Part shown: positions 14,386 through 22,193 of the stretch, in pieces
Position numbering within the stretch: position 1 is the stretch's first letter
Layout: every line of letters starts with the position of its first letter
Origin: Mycobacterium scrofulaceum
GTDB taxonomy: Bacteria; Actinomycetota; Actinomycetes; Mycobacteriales; Mycobacteriaceae
Length of the DNA: 64,000 bases
Assembly: GCF_002086735.1 (NCBI RefSeq)
Contig: NZ_MVIJ01000002.1
Coordinates: 155,231 to 219,230, forward strand
Reading direction: 5' to 3'
Made by a program: the position numbers and the translations under genes
The notes under the pieces: model-generated
Told to the model about the DNA's origin: nothing
Seen by the model: the letters and a program-made list of their open reading frames with translations, nothing else
The model's database searches: none

Positions 14386-17175
14386 ATGGCGACCCAAGAT
14401 TGCGCCCCTGCGGTCCTCGCGCTGGTGCGCGGTCTGGTGGCGGAGGTTCATGCCCGGGCCGCGCCGCCCCGCGTCACGCTTGACAGCTCGTTCGACACCC
14501 TGGGAATCGGCAGCCTGGAGCTGGCCGAACTGCTACTGCGCGTCCAGGACAAATTCGGGGTGACGCTCCCGCCGCACATCCTGGCCAGCGCGGAGACGCC
14601 GCGTGACCTGGTGGCCGCGCTCAACCCGGCCCTGGTTCTGAGCCGTCCCGCGGTGCGGGCGGACCGTGGCGCCGTCCCACCGCCGGCCACCGCATCACCC
14701 GCCGCGGAGCCGGAGTCCGCGCCGACCCTCAACGACGTTCTCAACTGGCACGTCGGCGCGAGCGCCGACCGCACCCATATCCGCATCCTCGACGATGCGG
14801 GCGACGCCGACATGACCTATGCGGCCCTGCACCGGGAGGCGGCCGCCGTCGCGTCCGGGTTGATCGCGCACGACGTCATGCCGGGCGAGGCGGTCGCGAT
14901 CATGTTGCCCACCTGCCGGGCGTATTTCGTGACGTTCGCCGGTGTGGTCCTCGCGGGCGCGGTGCCGGTCCCGGTCTACCCGCCGTCGCGGCCGTCCCAG
15001 CTGGCCGACCACCTGCGCCGCACCGCCGGCATCCTCGCCAACGCGCGCGCCACGATGCTCGTCACCGTGCCGGAGGCCGTCACCCTCGGTCACCTGCTGC
15101 GCTCGAACGTGGAAACCCTGCGTCATGTCGTGGTTACCGAAACACTCACGCGCGCAGTCGAACACGGCACCACATCGCTTCCCCGGCCCCAGGCCGGGGA
15201 CCTCGCGCTGGTGCAGTACACCTCGGGCAGCACCGGGCAGCCCAAAGGCGTCGCGCTCACGCACCGCAACCTGCTCGCCAACATCCGGGCGATGGGCGGG
15301 GCCGCGGCGGCCACCGGCTCGGACACGTTCGTCAGTTGGCTGCCGCTGTACCACGACATGGGTCTGATCGGTGCGTGGTTGGGTTGCATGTATTTCGGCG
15401 TGCCCCTGGTGGTGATGAGCCCGCAGGCGTTCCTGATGCGCCCGTCGCGCTGGTTGTGGGCGATTCACGACAACCGGGCCAGCATGTCGGCCGGCCCGAA
15501 CTTCGCCTACGAGCTCTGCCTGTCGAAGATCCGCGACGACGAGATCGAGGGGCTCGACCTCAGTTGCTGGCGCCTGGCCTACAACGGCGCCGAGCCGGTG
15601 AGCGCCTCGACCATAGAACGATTCGGTGATCGCTTCGCCCCCTACGGGTTTCGCCGCGAGGCGATGACGCCGGTCTACGGGCTGGCCGAGTCGTCGGTGG
15701 GTCTGGCCTTCCCACCGTTGGGCCGCGGTCCGCTGATCGACCGAATCCGCCGAGACGCATTCGCCCGGTCCGGCCGGGCCGAGCCCGCCAGGCCGGGGGA
15801 GCGGGACCTGCGATTCGTCGCCTGCGGCCGGCCGTTGCCGGGGCACGAGATCCGGATCGTCGACGCGGCCGGCAACGAATTGGGGGATCGCCGTGAGGGT
15901 CGCGTCGAGTTCCGCGGTCCGTCGGCGACCGCGGGCTACTTCAACAACCCGGCGGCCACCCGCGCGCTGTTCCACGGCGACTGGCTCGACACGGGCGACC
16001 TCGGATACACGGTCGAGGCCGACCTCTACGTGACCGGCCGGATCAAGGACATGATCATCCGGGCCGGACGCAACCTGCACCCCGCGGAACTCGAAGAGGC
16101 GGTGGGCAACATCCAGGGCGTCCGCAAGGGGTGTGTGGCGGTGTTCGCCTCTCCCGATCCCTCCGGCGGGCCGGAACGGCTCGTGGTGATGGCCGAGACC
16201 CGAGCGGTCAGGGACGACGCCCGAGCCGCGCTGCGCTCCGAAATCGCCTCCGCTACAGTCGATCTGCTCGGCGTTGCGCCCGACGAGGTAGTGCTGGCGC
16301 CGCCGCGCACGGTGCTCAAGACGTCCAGCGGCAAGATCAGGCGGGCCGCCAGCCGGGCGCTGTATCAGGCCGGCAGGATCGGCGCGCGACCGCGCGCGGT
16401 GTGGTGGGAACTGGTACGGCTCCGCCTCCGTGGGGCAGCGCCGTCGCTGCGCCGCGCGCGTCGGGCGGCGGGCGACGTGGCCTTCGCCGGATACGCCTGG
16501 GCGGTGTACACCGTCCTCGGCATGCACGTCGCCCTGTTGCTGCTGCTGCTACCGCGGGCGGACTGGCGCCGGCGGGTGGCCCGCGCGGCGGTCCGGCTGC
16601 TGGCTCGCCTCACGGGGACACCGATCAGCGTGCACGGCCTCGACGGCCTCCCGTCGGGCACGTCGATCGCGGTGGTCAACCATCCCAGCTGGATCGATCC
16701 GTTGGCGCTGGCGGCGGTGATGCCGCAATCGTTCCGCTTCGTGGCCGCCGAAGTCCTTGAGCACCAGGGCGTGAACGGGTTCGTGCTCAGGCGGCTGGGC
16801 CACCAGTTCGTCGAACGGCACGAACGTGAACACGGCGTGGCGGACACCGACCGCCTGACCGGCCTGGTGCGTGCCGGTCAGTCATTCGTGATCTTTCCCG
16901 AAGGTCGCCTGGCCCGCGCCCCGGGGTTGCGGCCGTTCCACATGGGCGCGTTCGTGGTGGCCGCCCGAACCGGCGTGCCGGTGACCCCGGTGGGGATTCG
17001 CGGGACCCGGACCATCCTTCGTCCCGAGCACCATTTCCCGCGGCACGGAGCCATCGACATCACGGTCGGTCAGCCGATCGCGCCCGCGGGCGACAACTGG
17101 GCCGCGGCGGTCGAACTGCGACACGCCGTCCGCGACGCCGTCCTGATCCTCTCGGGGGAGCCGGACGTCGAATGA
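14386..17175 (+). CDS. Three-domain acyl carrier / acyl-AMP ligase / PlsC acyltransferase
   Basis: This 929-residue fusion has three parts. Residues 5-80 are a phosphopantetheine carrier domain with Ser43 in IGSLEL. Residues 110-665 are an acyl-AMP ligase with YTSGSTGQPKG near 278-288, an RTP-type loop at about 640 and the catalytic Lys in KTSSGKIRR near 651. A hydrophobic helix lies near 705-725. Residues 740-925 are a PlsC domain with NHPSWID (765-771) and FPEGR (837-841). The simplest reading is activation of a fatty acid, loading onto the in-cis carrier and transfer to a lysophospholipid or glycerol-phosphate acceptor at the membrane. This is inference. It resembles 2-acylglycerophosphoethanolamine acyltransferase-synthetases but with an added N-terminal carrier. 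Confidence 0.85.
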   Translation: MATQDCAPAVLALVRGLVAEVHARAAPPRVTLDSSFDTLGIGSLELAELLLRVQDKFGVTLPPHILASAETPRDLVAALNPALVLSRPAVRADRGAVPPPATASPAAEPESAPTLNDVLNWHVGASADRTHIRILDDAGDADMTYAALHREAAAVASGLIAHDVMPGEAVAIMLPTCRAYFVTFAGVVLAGAVPVPVYPPSRPSQLADHLRRTAGILANARATMLVTVPEAVTLGHLLRSNVETLRHVVVTETLTRAVEHGTTSLPRPQAGDLALVQYTSGSTGQPKGVALTHRNLLANIRAMGGAAAATGSDTFVSWLPLYHDMGLIGAWLGCMYFGVPLVVMSPQAFLMRPSRWLWAIHDNRASMSAGPNFAYELCLSKIRDDEIEGLDLSCWRLAYNGAEPVSASTIERFGDRFAPYGFRREAMTPVYGLAESSVGLAFPPLGRGPLIDRIRRDAFARSGRAEPARPGERDLRFVACGRPLPGHEIRIVDAAGNELGDRREGRVEFRGPSATAGYFNNPAATRALFHGDWLDTGDLGYTVEADLYVTGRIKDMIIRAGRNLHPAELEEAVGNIQGVRKGCVAVFASPDPSGGPERLVVMAETRAVRDDARAALRSEIASATVDLLGVAPDEVVLAPPRTVLKTSSGKIRRAASRALYQAGRIGARPRAVWWELVRLRLRGAAPSLRRARRAAGDVAFAGYAWAVYTVLGMHVALLLLLLPRADWRRRVARAAVRLLARLTGTPISVHGLDGLPSGTSIAVVNHPSWIDPLALAAVMPQSFRFVAAEVLEHQGVNGFVLRRLGHQFVERHEREHGVADTDRLTGLVRAGQSFVIFPEGRLARAPGLRPFHMGAFVVAARTGVPVTPVGIRGTRTILRPEHHFPRHGAIDITVGQPIAPAGDNWAAAVELRHAVRDAVLILSGEPDVE

Positions 17176-17189
17176 TCCGACGGTCCGGA

Positions 17190-17459
17190 CTATTCGTCGT
17201 GCTTGCCGACCGCCTGGCCGGCGCTGCGCACCACGCTGCGGAAGAATTCGATGCGCGCGGTGACCAGTTCGTCGGCCAGGTCCAGGGCGGCGTCCACGAC
17301 GGTCTTGCGTCGTGACTGCTCGGGGAGCACCGGGCTGATCTGGTCGACGAACTTGCGGACCGCCTCGATCGCGTGCTTGCGGCCGGTCTCGACCGATTCG
17401 AGCACGTCGTCGGAGAGTTCGGCCCAGCGCGGCTCGGACTTTTGCGGTGCCTCGCTCAT
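17190..17459 (-). CDS. Small helical protein, unknown, with upstream DosR-like box
   Basis: The 89-residue protein is predicted almost entirely helical and carries mixed charge. Its C-terminal half (ALDLADELVTARIEFFRSVVRSAGQAV) is amphipathic and could bind a membrane or partner. ATG 17459 follows a clear AGGAGTGGGATC site; the longer open frame upstream is not credible. A GTGACGAAAGACCC site sits 81 nt upstream. I do not recognise an M. tuberculosis counterpart. Confidence 0.7.
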   Translation of the reverse strand: MSEAPQKSEPRWAELSDDVLESVETGRKHAIEAVRKFVDQISPVLPEQSRRKTVVDAALDLADELVTARIEFFRSVVRSAGQAVGKHDE

Positions 17460-17540
17460 GATCCCACTCCTAATCGACAAGGGGGCGTCGGAGATGCCTG
17501 TGGCCGCTCCGACGTTACGACTGGCCGGGCGCAGGCGCGA

Positions 17541-17554
17541 GTGACGAAAGACCC
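17541..17554 (-). promoter_or_regulatory. DosR-like box upstream of the 89-residue gene
   Basis: GTGACGAAAGACCC (reverse complement GGGTCTTTCGTCAC) is nearly the same as the sites at 10613 and 13013. It lies 81 nt upstream of ATG 17459. Confidence 0.5.
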
Positions 17555-17629
17555 TTCGGGCCCGGTCATTGGGCCCGGGGTGCCGCGCTGCCGTCGGCTT
17601 GCCGGCCAAGGACTTTCGCGGCCGCTGCC

Positions 17630-17643
17630 GGGCCGTAAGTCCC
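17630..17643 (+). promoter_or_regulatory. DosR box upstream of the Rv2627c-like gene
   Basis: GGGCCGTAAGTCCC ends 36 nt before the ATG at 17680, exactly the distance of the box at 8140 from its gene. A degenerate partner, AGGACTTTCGCGGCC, lies about 21 bp upstream (17609-17623) but has one extra base between halves. Confidence 0.65.
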
Positions 17644-17679
17644 TAACACGCCGATTTGGGCGCCTGCTAGTTTGCCCCC

Positions 17680-18933
17680 ATGGCGGTATCGACCAACGAC
17701 GGCGGTTCCCGGCGCCCGGGTGTATTGCCCTTGAGCCCGCCCGGAGGCGTCGGCTTGAGCAGCGCCGTCAAGCCGTTCACCAGCACCGGCCGGTACCTCG
17801 CCGAGTCGTGGCGCGATTACCTCGGGCAGGCGCCCGACGAGCTTCCGATCGCCCGGCCCACCCTCGCCCTGGCGGCACAGGCGTTTCGCGACGAGGTCGT
17901 CCTGATGGGCCTGAAGGCGCGGCGCCCGATCAGCCGGCCGGAGGACTTCGAGCGCATCACGGGCGAGGTGGTCGCGGGGCTGAAGTTCTACGGCGACCGC
18001 GGCTGGCTCGACCATCCGAAGAGATTTTTCCGCCCCCCGCCTCCGCTCAAGGACGTCACGATGCGGCAGGTCACGAAGGGCAGGCGGACCTTCTACCGGA
18101 TGTCTTTCGACAGCGGATACCTGCCCCGGCCGGGTGAACCCGGCGCCCAGCGGTGGACGAGCTACACCGCGAACAACCGCGAGTACGCCCTGTTACTGCG
18201 CCACCCGCAACCGCGGCCCTGGCTGGTCTGCATTCACGGCACTGAAATGGGCCGCGCCGCTTTGGATCTCGCATTGTTCCGGTCCTGGCGATTGCACGAA
18301 GACCTGGGGCTGAACGTTGTCATGCCGGTGCTCCCGATGCACGGCCCGCGGGCCCGGGCCCTGCCGAAGGGCGCGGTGTTCCCCGGGGAGGACATCCTCG
18401 ACGACGTGCACGCGACGGCGCAGGCGGTGTGGGACATCCGGCGGCTGTTGTCCTGGATACGCCGGGAAGAGCCGGAATCGCAGATCGGGCTGAACGGGCT
18501 GTCGCTGGGCGGCTACATCACCGCACTTCTCGCCAGCCTCGAACCGGGCCTGACCTGTGCGATCCTCGGTGTTCCCGTCGCGGACCTGGTCGGGTTGCTG
18601 AGCCGGCACTCCGGCCTCGCCGCCGACGATCCGCGCCGTCAGACGATCGAACTGGCGGAGCCCATCGGGCGGATGACGTCGCCGCTGTCGCTTGCCCCGC
18701 TGGTGCCCCTGCGCGGCCGCTTCATCTACGCCGGCGTCGCCGACCAGGTGGTGCATCCGCGCGAGCAGGTGGTCCGCCTGTGGGAGCACTGGGGCAGGCC
18801 CGAAATCGTCTGGTACCGCGGCGGACATACCGGCTTCTTCCGTGCGCGACCGGTACAGCGGTTCGTCGAGGCGGCGTTGCAGCAGTCGGGCCTGTTGAAC
18901 GGGGCCGCGACGCAGCGCGACCTCCCCGCCTAG
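17680..18933 (+). CDS. Alpha/beta hydrolase, Rv2627c counterpart
   Basis: This 417-residue protein has a long N-terminal region (1-180) and an alpha/beta-hydrolase core. The oxyanion HGTEMG is near 189-194, the nucleophile elbow GLSLGGY near 275-281, a candidate acidic residue is in AGVADQVVHPREQ, and the candidate His in GGHTGFF is near 385. It matches Rv2627c, a DosR-induced protein, along nearly its full length. The substrate is unknown; the genes next to it suggest a lipid ester. No signal peptide is seen. A WS/DGAT gene begins 15 bp downstream, so they are probably cotranscribed. Confidence 0.88.
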   Translation: MAVSTNDGGSRRPGVLPLSPPGGVGLSSAVKPFTSTGRYLAESWRDYLGQAPDELPIARPTLALAAQAFRDEVVLMGLKARRPISRPEDFERITGEVVAGLKFYGDRGWLDHPKRFFRPPPPLKDVTMRQVTKGRRTFYRMSFDSGYLPRPGEPGAQRWTSYTANNREYALLLRHPQPRPWLVCIHGTEMGRAALDLALFRSWRLHEDLGLNVVMPVLPMHGPRARALPKGAVFPGEDILDDVHATAQAVWDIRRLLSWIRREEPESQIGLNGLSLGGYITALLASLEPGLTCAILGVPVADLVGLLSRHSGLAADDPRRQTIELAEPIGRMTSPLSLAPLVPLRGRFIYAGVADQVVHPREQVVRLWEHWGRPEIVWYRGGHTGFFRARPVQRFVEAALQQSGLLNGAATQRDLPA

Positions 18934-18948
18934 CCGCGGCGGCCGAAG

Positions 18949-20343
18949 GTGAACCCGCTGGATCCGTTGGACGCGGCGATGATGACCGCGGAGGCGGTGT
19001 CCAACCCGATGCACGTCGGCGCCGTGCTGATCCTGTCGCCCCCCGCCGGTGCCGGGCCGGACTACGTCGACGAATTGCACCGGGCGACGCTCGCCGGGAA
19101 CGACTCGATCGATCCACGGCTGCGCCGGTACCCGCACCGCGGCGTGGACACCGGCGGGCTGTGGGTGTGGCGGCACGCGGATTCCGTTGACGTGAGCCGG
19201 CATTGCCAGCGCCGGACGGTGATCGGGGACGGGTTCTGGCGGCTGATCGGCGAGCTGGACGCTTTGCGCCTGGACTGGAGCCGGCCGATGTGGATGTCGT
19301 ATCTGATCGACGGCCTCGACGGGGGCCGCTTCGCCTTCTACATCAAGGTGCATCACACCGTGACCGACGGGGTGGCGGGTTTCCAGATGATCACCGACGC
19401 GCTGAGCAGCGATCCCGATCGCCGTTCGATGCCACCGTTTTACGCGGACTGCCGCCCGCAGGCCGCGCCGCCGGCCCCGGGCGGGCTGGTGTCCCGTCTC
19501 ATCGCACCGTTGCGATCGCTGACCGGCGCGGCGGCGTCGGGCGTGGGGCTGGTCGGGCGGGTGGCCACCGGCGAAATCGCTACGGTGCTGGACACTTTGG
19601 TTGGGCACACCACCGTGCTGCCCCTCGGGGCGCCCTACACCCGGTTCAACGGCCGCCTGGGCCCCGAGCGTGCGGTCGCCGCGGGCAGCTGGGCGAAGGA
19701 TCGCATCCAGGCGGTGCGGCGGGTGGCCGGCGTGACCGGCAACGAGGTGCTCACCGCGATGGCGGCCGGTGTGGTGCGGCGCTGGCTGTGCGACCGCGGC
19801 GAACTGCCCAAACGCCCACTGGTGGCCGCCTGCCCCATCACGGTGCGCGACCCCGACCACGACACGCCGAACGACCGGCATGGCAACAGGTTCGGCCTGT
19901 GGATGTGCCCGCTGGGCACCGACCTGGACGATCCGCTGGCCCGGCTGGACGCGATCCATCGGTCGATGTCGGAGGGGAAGCACTGGGTGGCCAAGCGGGG
20001 AGCGGCGGCGTCGCTGCTGACCAACGCCGGGAGCATCGCCGCGACGGCAATCGGCCCACTGCTGCCGTTCACCCCGAAGATCCGCACCGGTTACAACCTG
20101 CCGATTTCACACGTGCGCGGCCCGGCGACCGAAATGTATTGGAACGGCGCCCGTATCGAGGCGATGTATCCGGTGTCGACGGTGTACGACGGTCACGCGC
20201 TCAACATCACGACGTGCTCGTACGCCGACCGGATCGGGTTCGGCTACGCCGCGGGCCGAGAGGTGGTGCCCGACATCGAGACGTTCATCCCGATGACCGA
20301 GGAGTGCCTGGCCGAGCTGGAGCGCGCGCTCGGCGCCGGCTGA
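18949..20343 (+). CDS. WS/DGAT-type acyltransferase (wax ester/triacylglycerol synthase)
   Basis: The 464-residue protein has the condensing motif HHTVTDG at 135-141, with His136 as the catalytic residue, an N-terminal LDPLDAAMMTAE segment and the C-terminal NLPISHVRGP strand conserved in this family. It transfers acyl groups from acyl-CoA to diacylglycerol or long-chain alcohols, for storage lipid made during hypoxia. Start is GTG 18949, 15 bp after the Rv2627c-like gene and presumably under its DosR box. Whether it makes triacylglycerol or wax ester cannot be told. Confidence 0.87.
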   Translation: MNPLDPLDAAMMTAEAVSNPMHVGAVLILSPPAGAGPDYVDELHRATLAGNDSIDPRLRRYPHRGVDTGGLWVWRHADSVDVSRHCQRRTVIGDGFWRLIGELDALRLDWSRPMWMSYLIDGLDGGRFAFYIKVHHTVTDGVAGFQMITDALSSDPDRRSMPPFYADCRPQAAPPAPGGLVSRLIAPLRSLTGAAASGVGLVGRVATGEIATVLDTLVGHTTVLPLGAPYTRFNGRLGPERAVAAGSWAKDRIQAVRRVAGVTGNEVLTAMAAGVVRRWLCDRGELPKRPLVAACPITVRDPDHDTPNDRHGNRFGLWMCPLGTDLDDPLARLDAIHRSMSEGKHWVAKRGAAASLLTNAGSIAATAIGPLLPFTPKIRTGYNLPISHVRGPATEMYWNGARIEAMYPVSTVYDGHALNITTCSYADRIGFGYAAGREVVPDIETFIPMTEECLAELERALGAG

Positions 20344-20380
20344 CCGCGGCACGCGGTTCGCCAGGGCCACGCGCCGAACG

Positions 20381-20394
20381 AGGACGAACGGCCC
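20381..20394 (+). promoter_or_regulatory. DosR-like box upstream of HAD-ATPase fusion
   Basis: AGGACGAACGGCCC lies 107 nt upstream of GTG 20502, in the 158-bp gap after the WS/DGAT gene. Confidence 0.5.
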
Positions 20395-20501
20395 TAGAGG
20401 ACGGCGCGCTCGGGCCCATAGGTTGGGCATCGGACGCCGGTGGACCGGGCGTCCCGCGAGCGGTTCGGACCTCGATTTCGGCGGATACAGGTGGCAAGGC
20501 T

Positions 20502-22160
20502 GTGGCATTTTTCAAGGTGGTCGCAGTCGACTTCGACGGCACCCTCACCTCGAGCGCCAACCTGGACCCGGCGACCCTGCAAGCCGTCGACCAGTCGAGA
20601 AGCGACGGCCTGGCGATCGTGGTGGCCACCGGCCGCATCGGCGCCGAATTGCGCGCGGAATTCCCGCAATTGGCCGACCACGTCGACGCGCTGGTGCTGG
20701 AGAACGGCGCCGTCGTCGTGTTCGGCGGCCAGGCGCACGCGCTGGCGCCGCCGGTCGATCCCGATCTCGACCGGGCGCTGGACGAGCGGGGGATACCGTA
20801 CCGGAGGGGCGAGGTGCTGGTGGCCGTCGCCGGTGAGCACCTGGCGGCCGTCGTCGAAGTCATCGCCGAACTGGGAATGGACTACCAGCTGATCCGCAAC
20901 CGGGCCGCCCTGATGGTGCTGCCGGCGGGGATCACCAAGGGAACCGGGCTGACCGCGCTGTTGGAGATGATGAATCTGTCCCCGCACAACACCGTGGCGG
21001 TGGGCGACGCGGAGAACGACCTGTCGTTGCTGGCCGTCGCCGAGGTCGGCGCCGCGGTGGCTGACGCGGTCCCGTCGTTGCGGCGCTTCGCCGACGTGGT
21101 TTTGGGCGCTCCGGGGGGCGCGGGCGTCGCCGGGTTGCTGGCCGGCCCGTATCTGTCTGGCGCGGAACGCTTGTGCCCCCCGCGCCACTGGCTCGAGATC
21201 GGCGCATTCGACGACGGGACCCCCACCCGGTTGCCGGGGAGCCAGGCGCGCATCCTGGTGACCGGGCCCGCCGCGTCGGGAAAGAGTTACCTCGTCGGCC
21301 TGATGGCGGAGCGATGGCTCTCGGCCGGCTACTGCGTGCTGGTCATCGACCCCGAAGGCGATCACCTGCAGCTGCAGCAACTCAGCCACGTGCAGGTCGT
21401 CGACGGTGGTCACCACCTGCCGGAACCGGCCGAGCTGGTCGACGCGCTGCGCCCGAACTCCGGCCTGGTGGTGGACCTGTCGGGCCTGGCCGAGCCGAGC
21501 AAGACCGACTACGTGCGCCGGCTGCGGTCGACCGCCGAGGCGCACCGCGAACAGTACGGATTTCCGCACTGGGTCATCTACGACGAGGCCCATCTCCTCG
21601 GCAACGGGGAGGAGGCGCACTGGGCCCGCCGCGGCGGTTATGTGTTGTGCTCGTTCGTCCCGGCGTCGTTGCCCGCCCACGAGCTCGACAGCAGCGACGT
21701 GGTGCTGGCGCTGACGAGGCCCGACACCGCGACGGATCTGGGGTCGCGGCGTTGCGCCACCGTCCGATTCGGCTCGGGGCCGCCGCGCGAATTCACGATC
21801 GGCGAACGCCACACCAAGCACGTGCGGCACCGCCACAAATACGCCGATATCCGCCTCCCCGCGGAGCGGCGGTTCTACTTCCACACCACCGACGGCCTGC
21901 CGATCGCCCCCGCCGCGACGATGCACGACTTCACCGTCGCGCTGCGGCGGCTCGACCAACAGGCGCTCGAATACCATCTCGAACGAGGCGACTTCTCCCA
22001 CTGGCTGGAAGGCACCATCGCCGACAAGGAGCTCGCGGCGCGGGTGGCGGCCTGGGAGGACGACCTCGAGGCCCGCCGCGCCGCCGACGTGGAGCGCATC
22101 CGCCAGCAACTGGTGCGGGCGGTGGAGAAACGTTACCTGCCTTCCGAGCAACGCCGGTGA
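20502..22160 (+). CDS. HAD-IIB phosphatase fused to a HerA/DUF87-like P-loop ATPase
   Basis: This is an unusual 552-residue fusion. Residues 1-215 are a Cof-type HAD domain with nucleophile DxD (Asp10/Asp12 in VDFDGTL) and the acidic GDAENDL motif at 168-174. Residues 240-440 are a P-loop ATPase with Walker A GPAASGKS (255-262) and Walker B plus Glu in VIYDEAH near Asp361/Glu362. The tail (460-552) is helical and strongly charged. The phosphatase domain keeps all visible catalytic residues. Substrate and partner are unknown. GTG 20502 precedes the HAD motif at the right distance; the frame is open further upstream but there overlaps the WS/DGAT gene as a shadow. It sits between two WS/DGAT genes. 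Confidence 0.82.
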   Translation: MAFFKVVAVDFDGTLTSSANLDPATLQAVDQSRSDGLAIVVATGRIGAELRAEFPQLADHVDALVLENGAVVVFGGQAHALAPPVDPDLDRALDERGIPYRRGEVLVAVAGEHLAAVVEVIAELGMDYQLIRNRAALMVLPAGITKGTGLTALLEMMNLSPHNTVAVGDAENDLSLLAVAEVGAAVADAVPSLRRFADVVLGAPGGAGVAGLLAGPYLSGAERLCPPRHWLEIGAFDDGTPTRLPGSQARILVTGPAASGKSYLVGLMAERWLSAGYCVLVIDPEGDHLQLQQLSHVQVVDGGHHLPEPAELVDALRPNSGLVVDLSGLAEPSKTDYVRRLRSTAEAHREQYGFPHWVIYDEAHLLGNGEEAHWARRGGYVLCSFVPASLPAHELDSSDVVLALTRPDTATDLGSRRCATVRFGSGPPREFTIGERHTKHVRHRHKYADIRLPAERRFYFHTTDGLPIAPAATMHDFTVALRRLDQQALEYHLERGDFSHWLEGTIADKELAARVAAWEDDLEARRAADVERIRQQLVRAVEKRYLPSEQRR

Positions 22161-22193
22161 GCCGGCCGGCGCGGGGTCGCGTCAGCCCGTGGC

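Noticed and set aside
19203..20501. N-terminal extension of the HAD-ATPase frame
   Set aside because: It overlaps the WS/DGAT gene in another frame and is Arg/Gly/Pro-rich; the HAD domain begins properly at GTG 20502.
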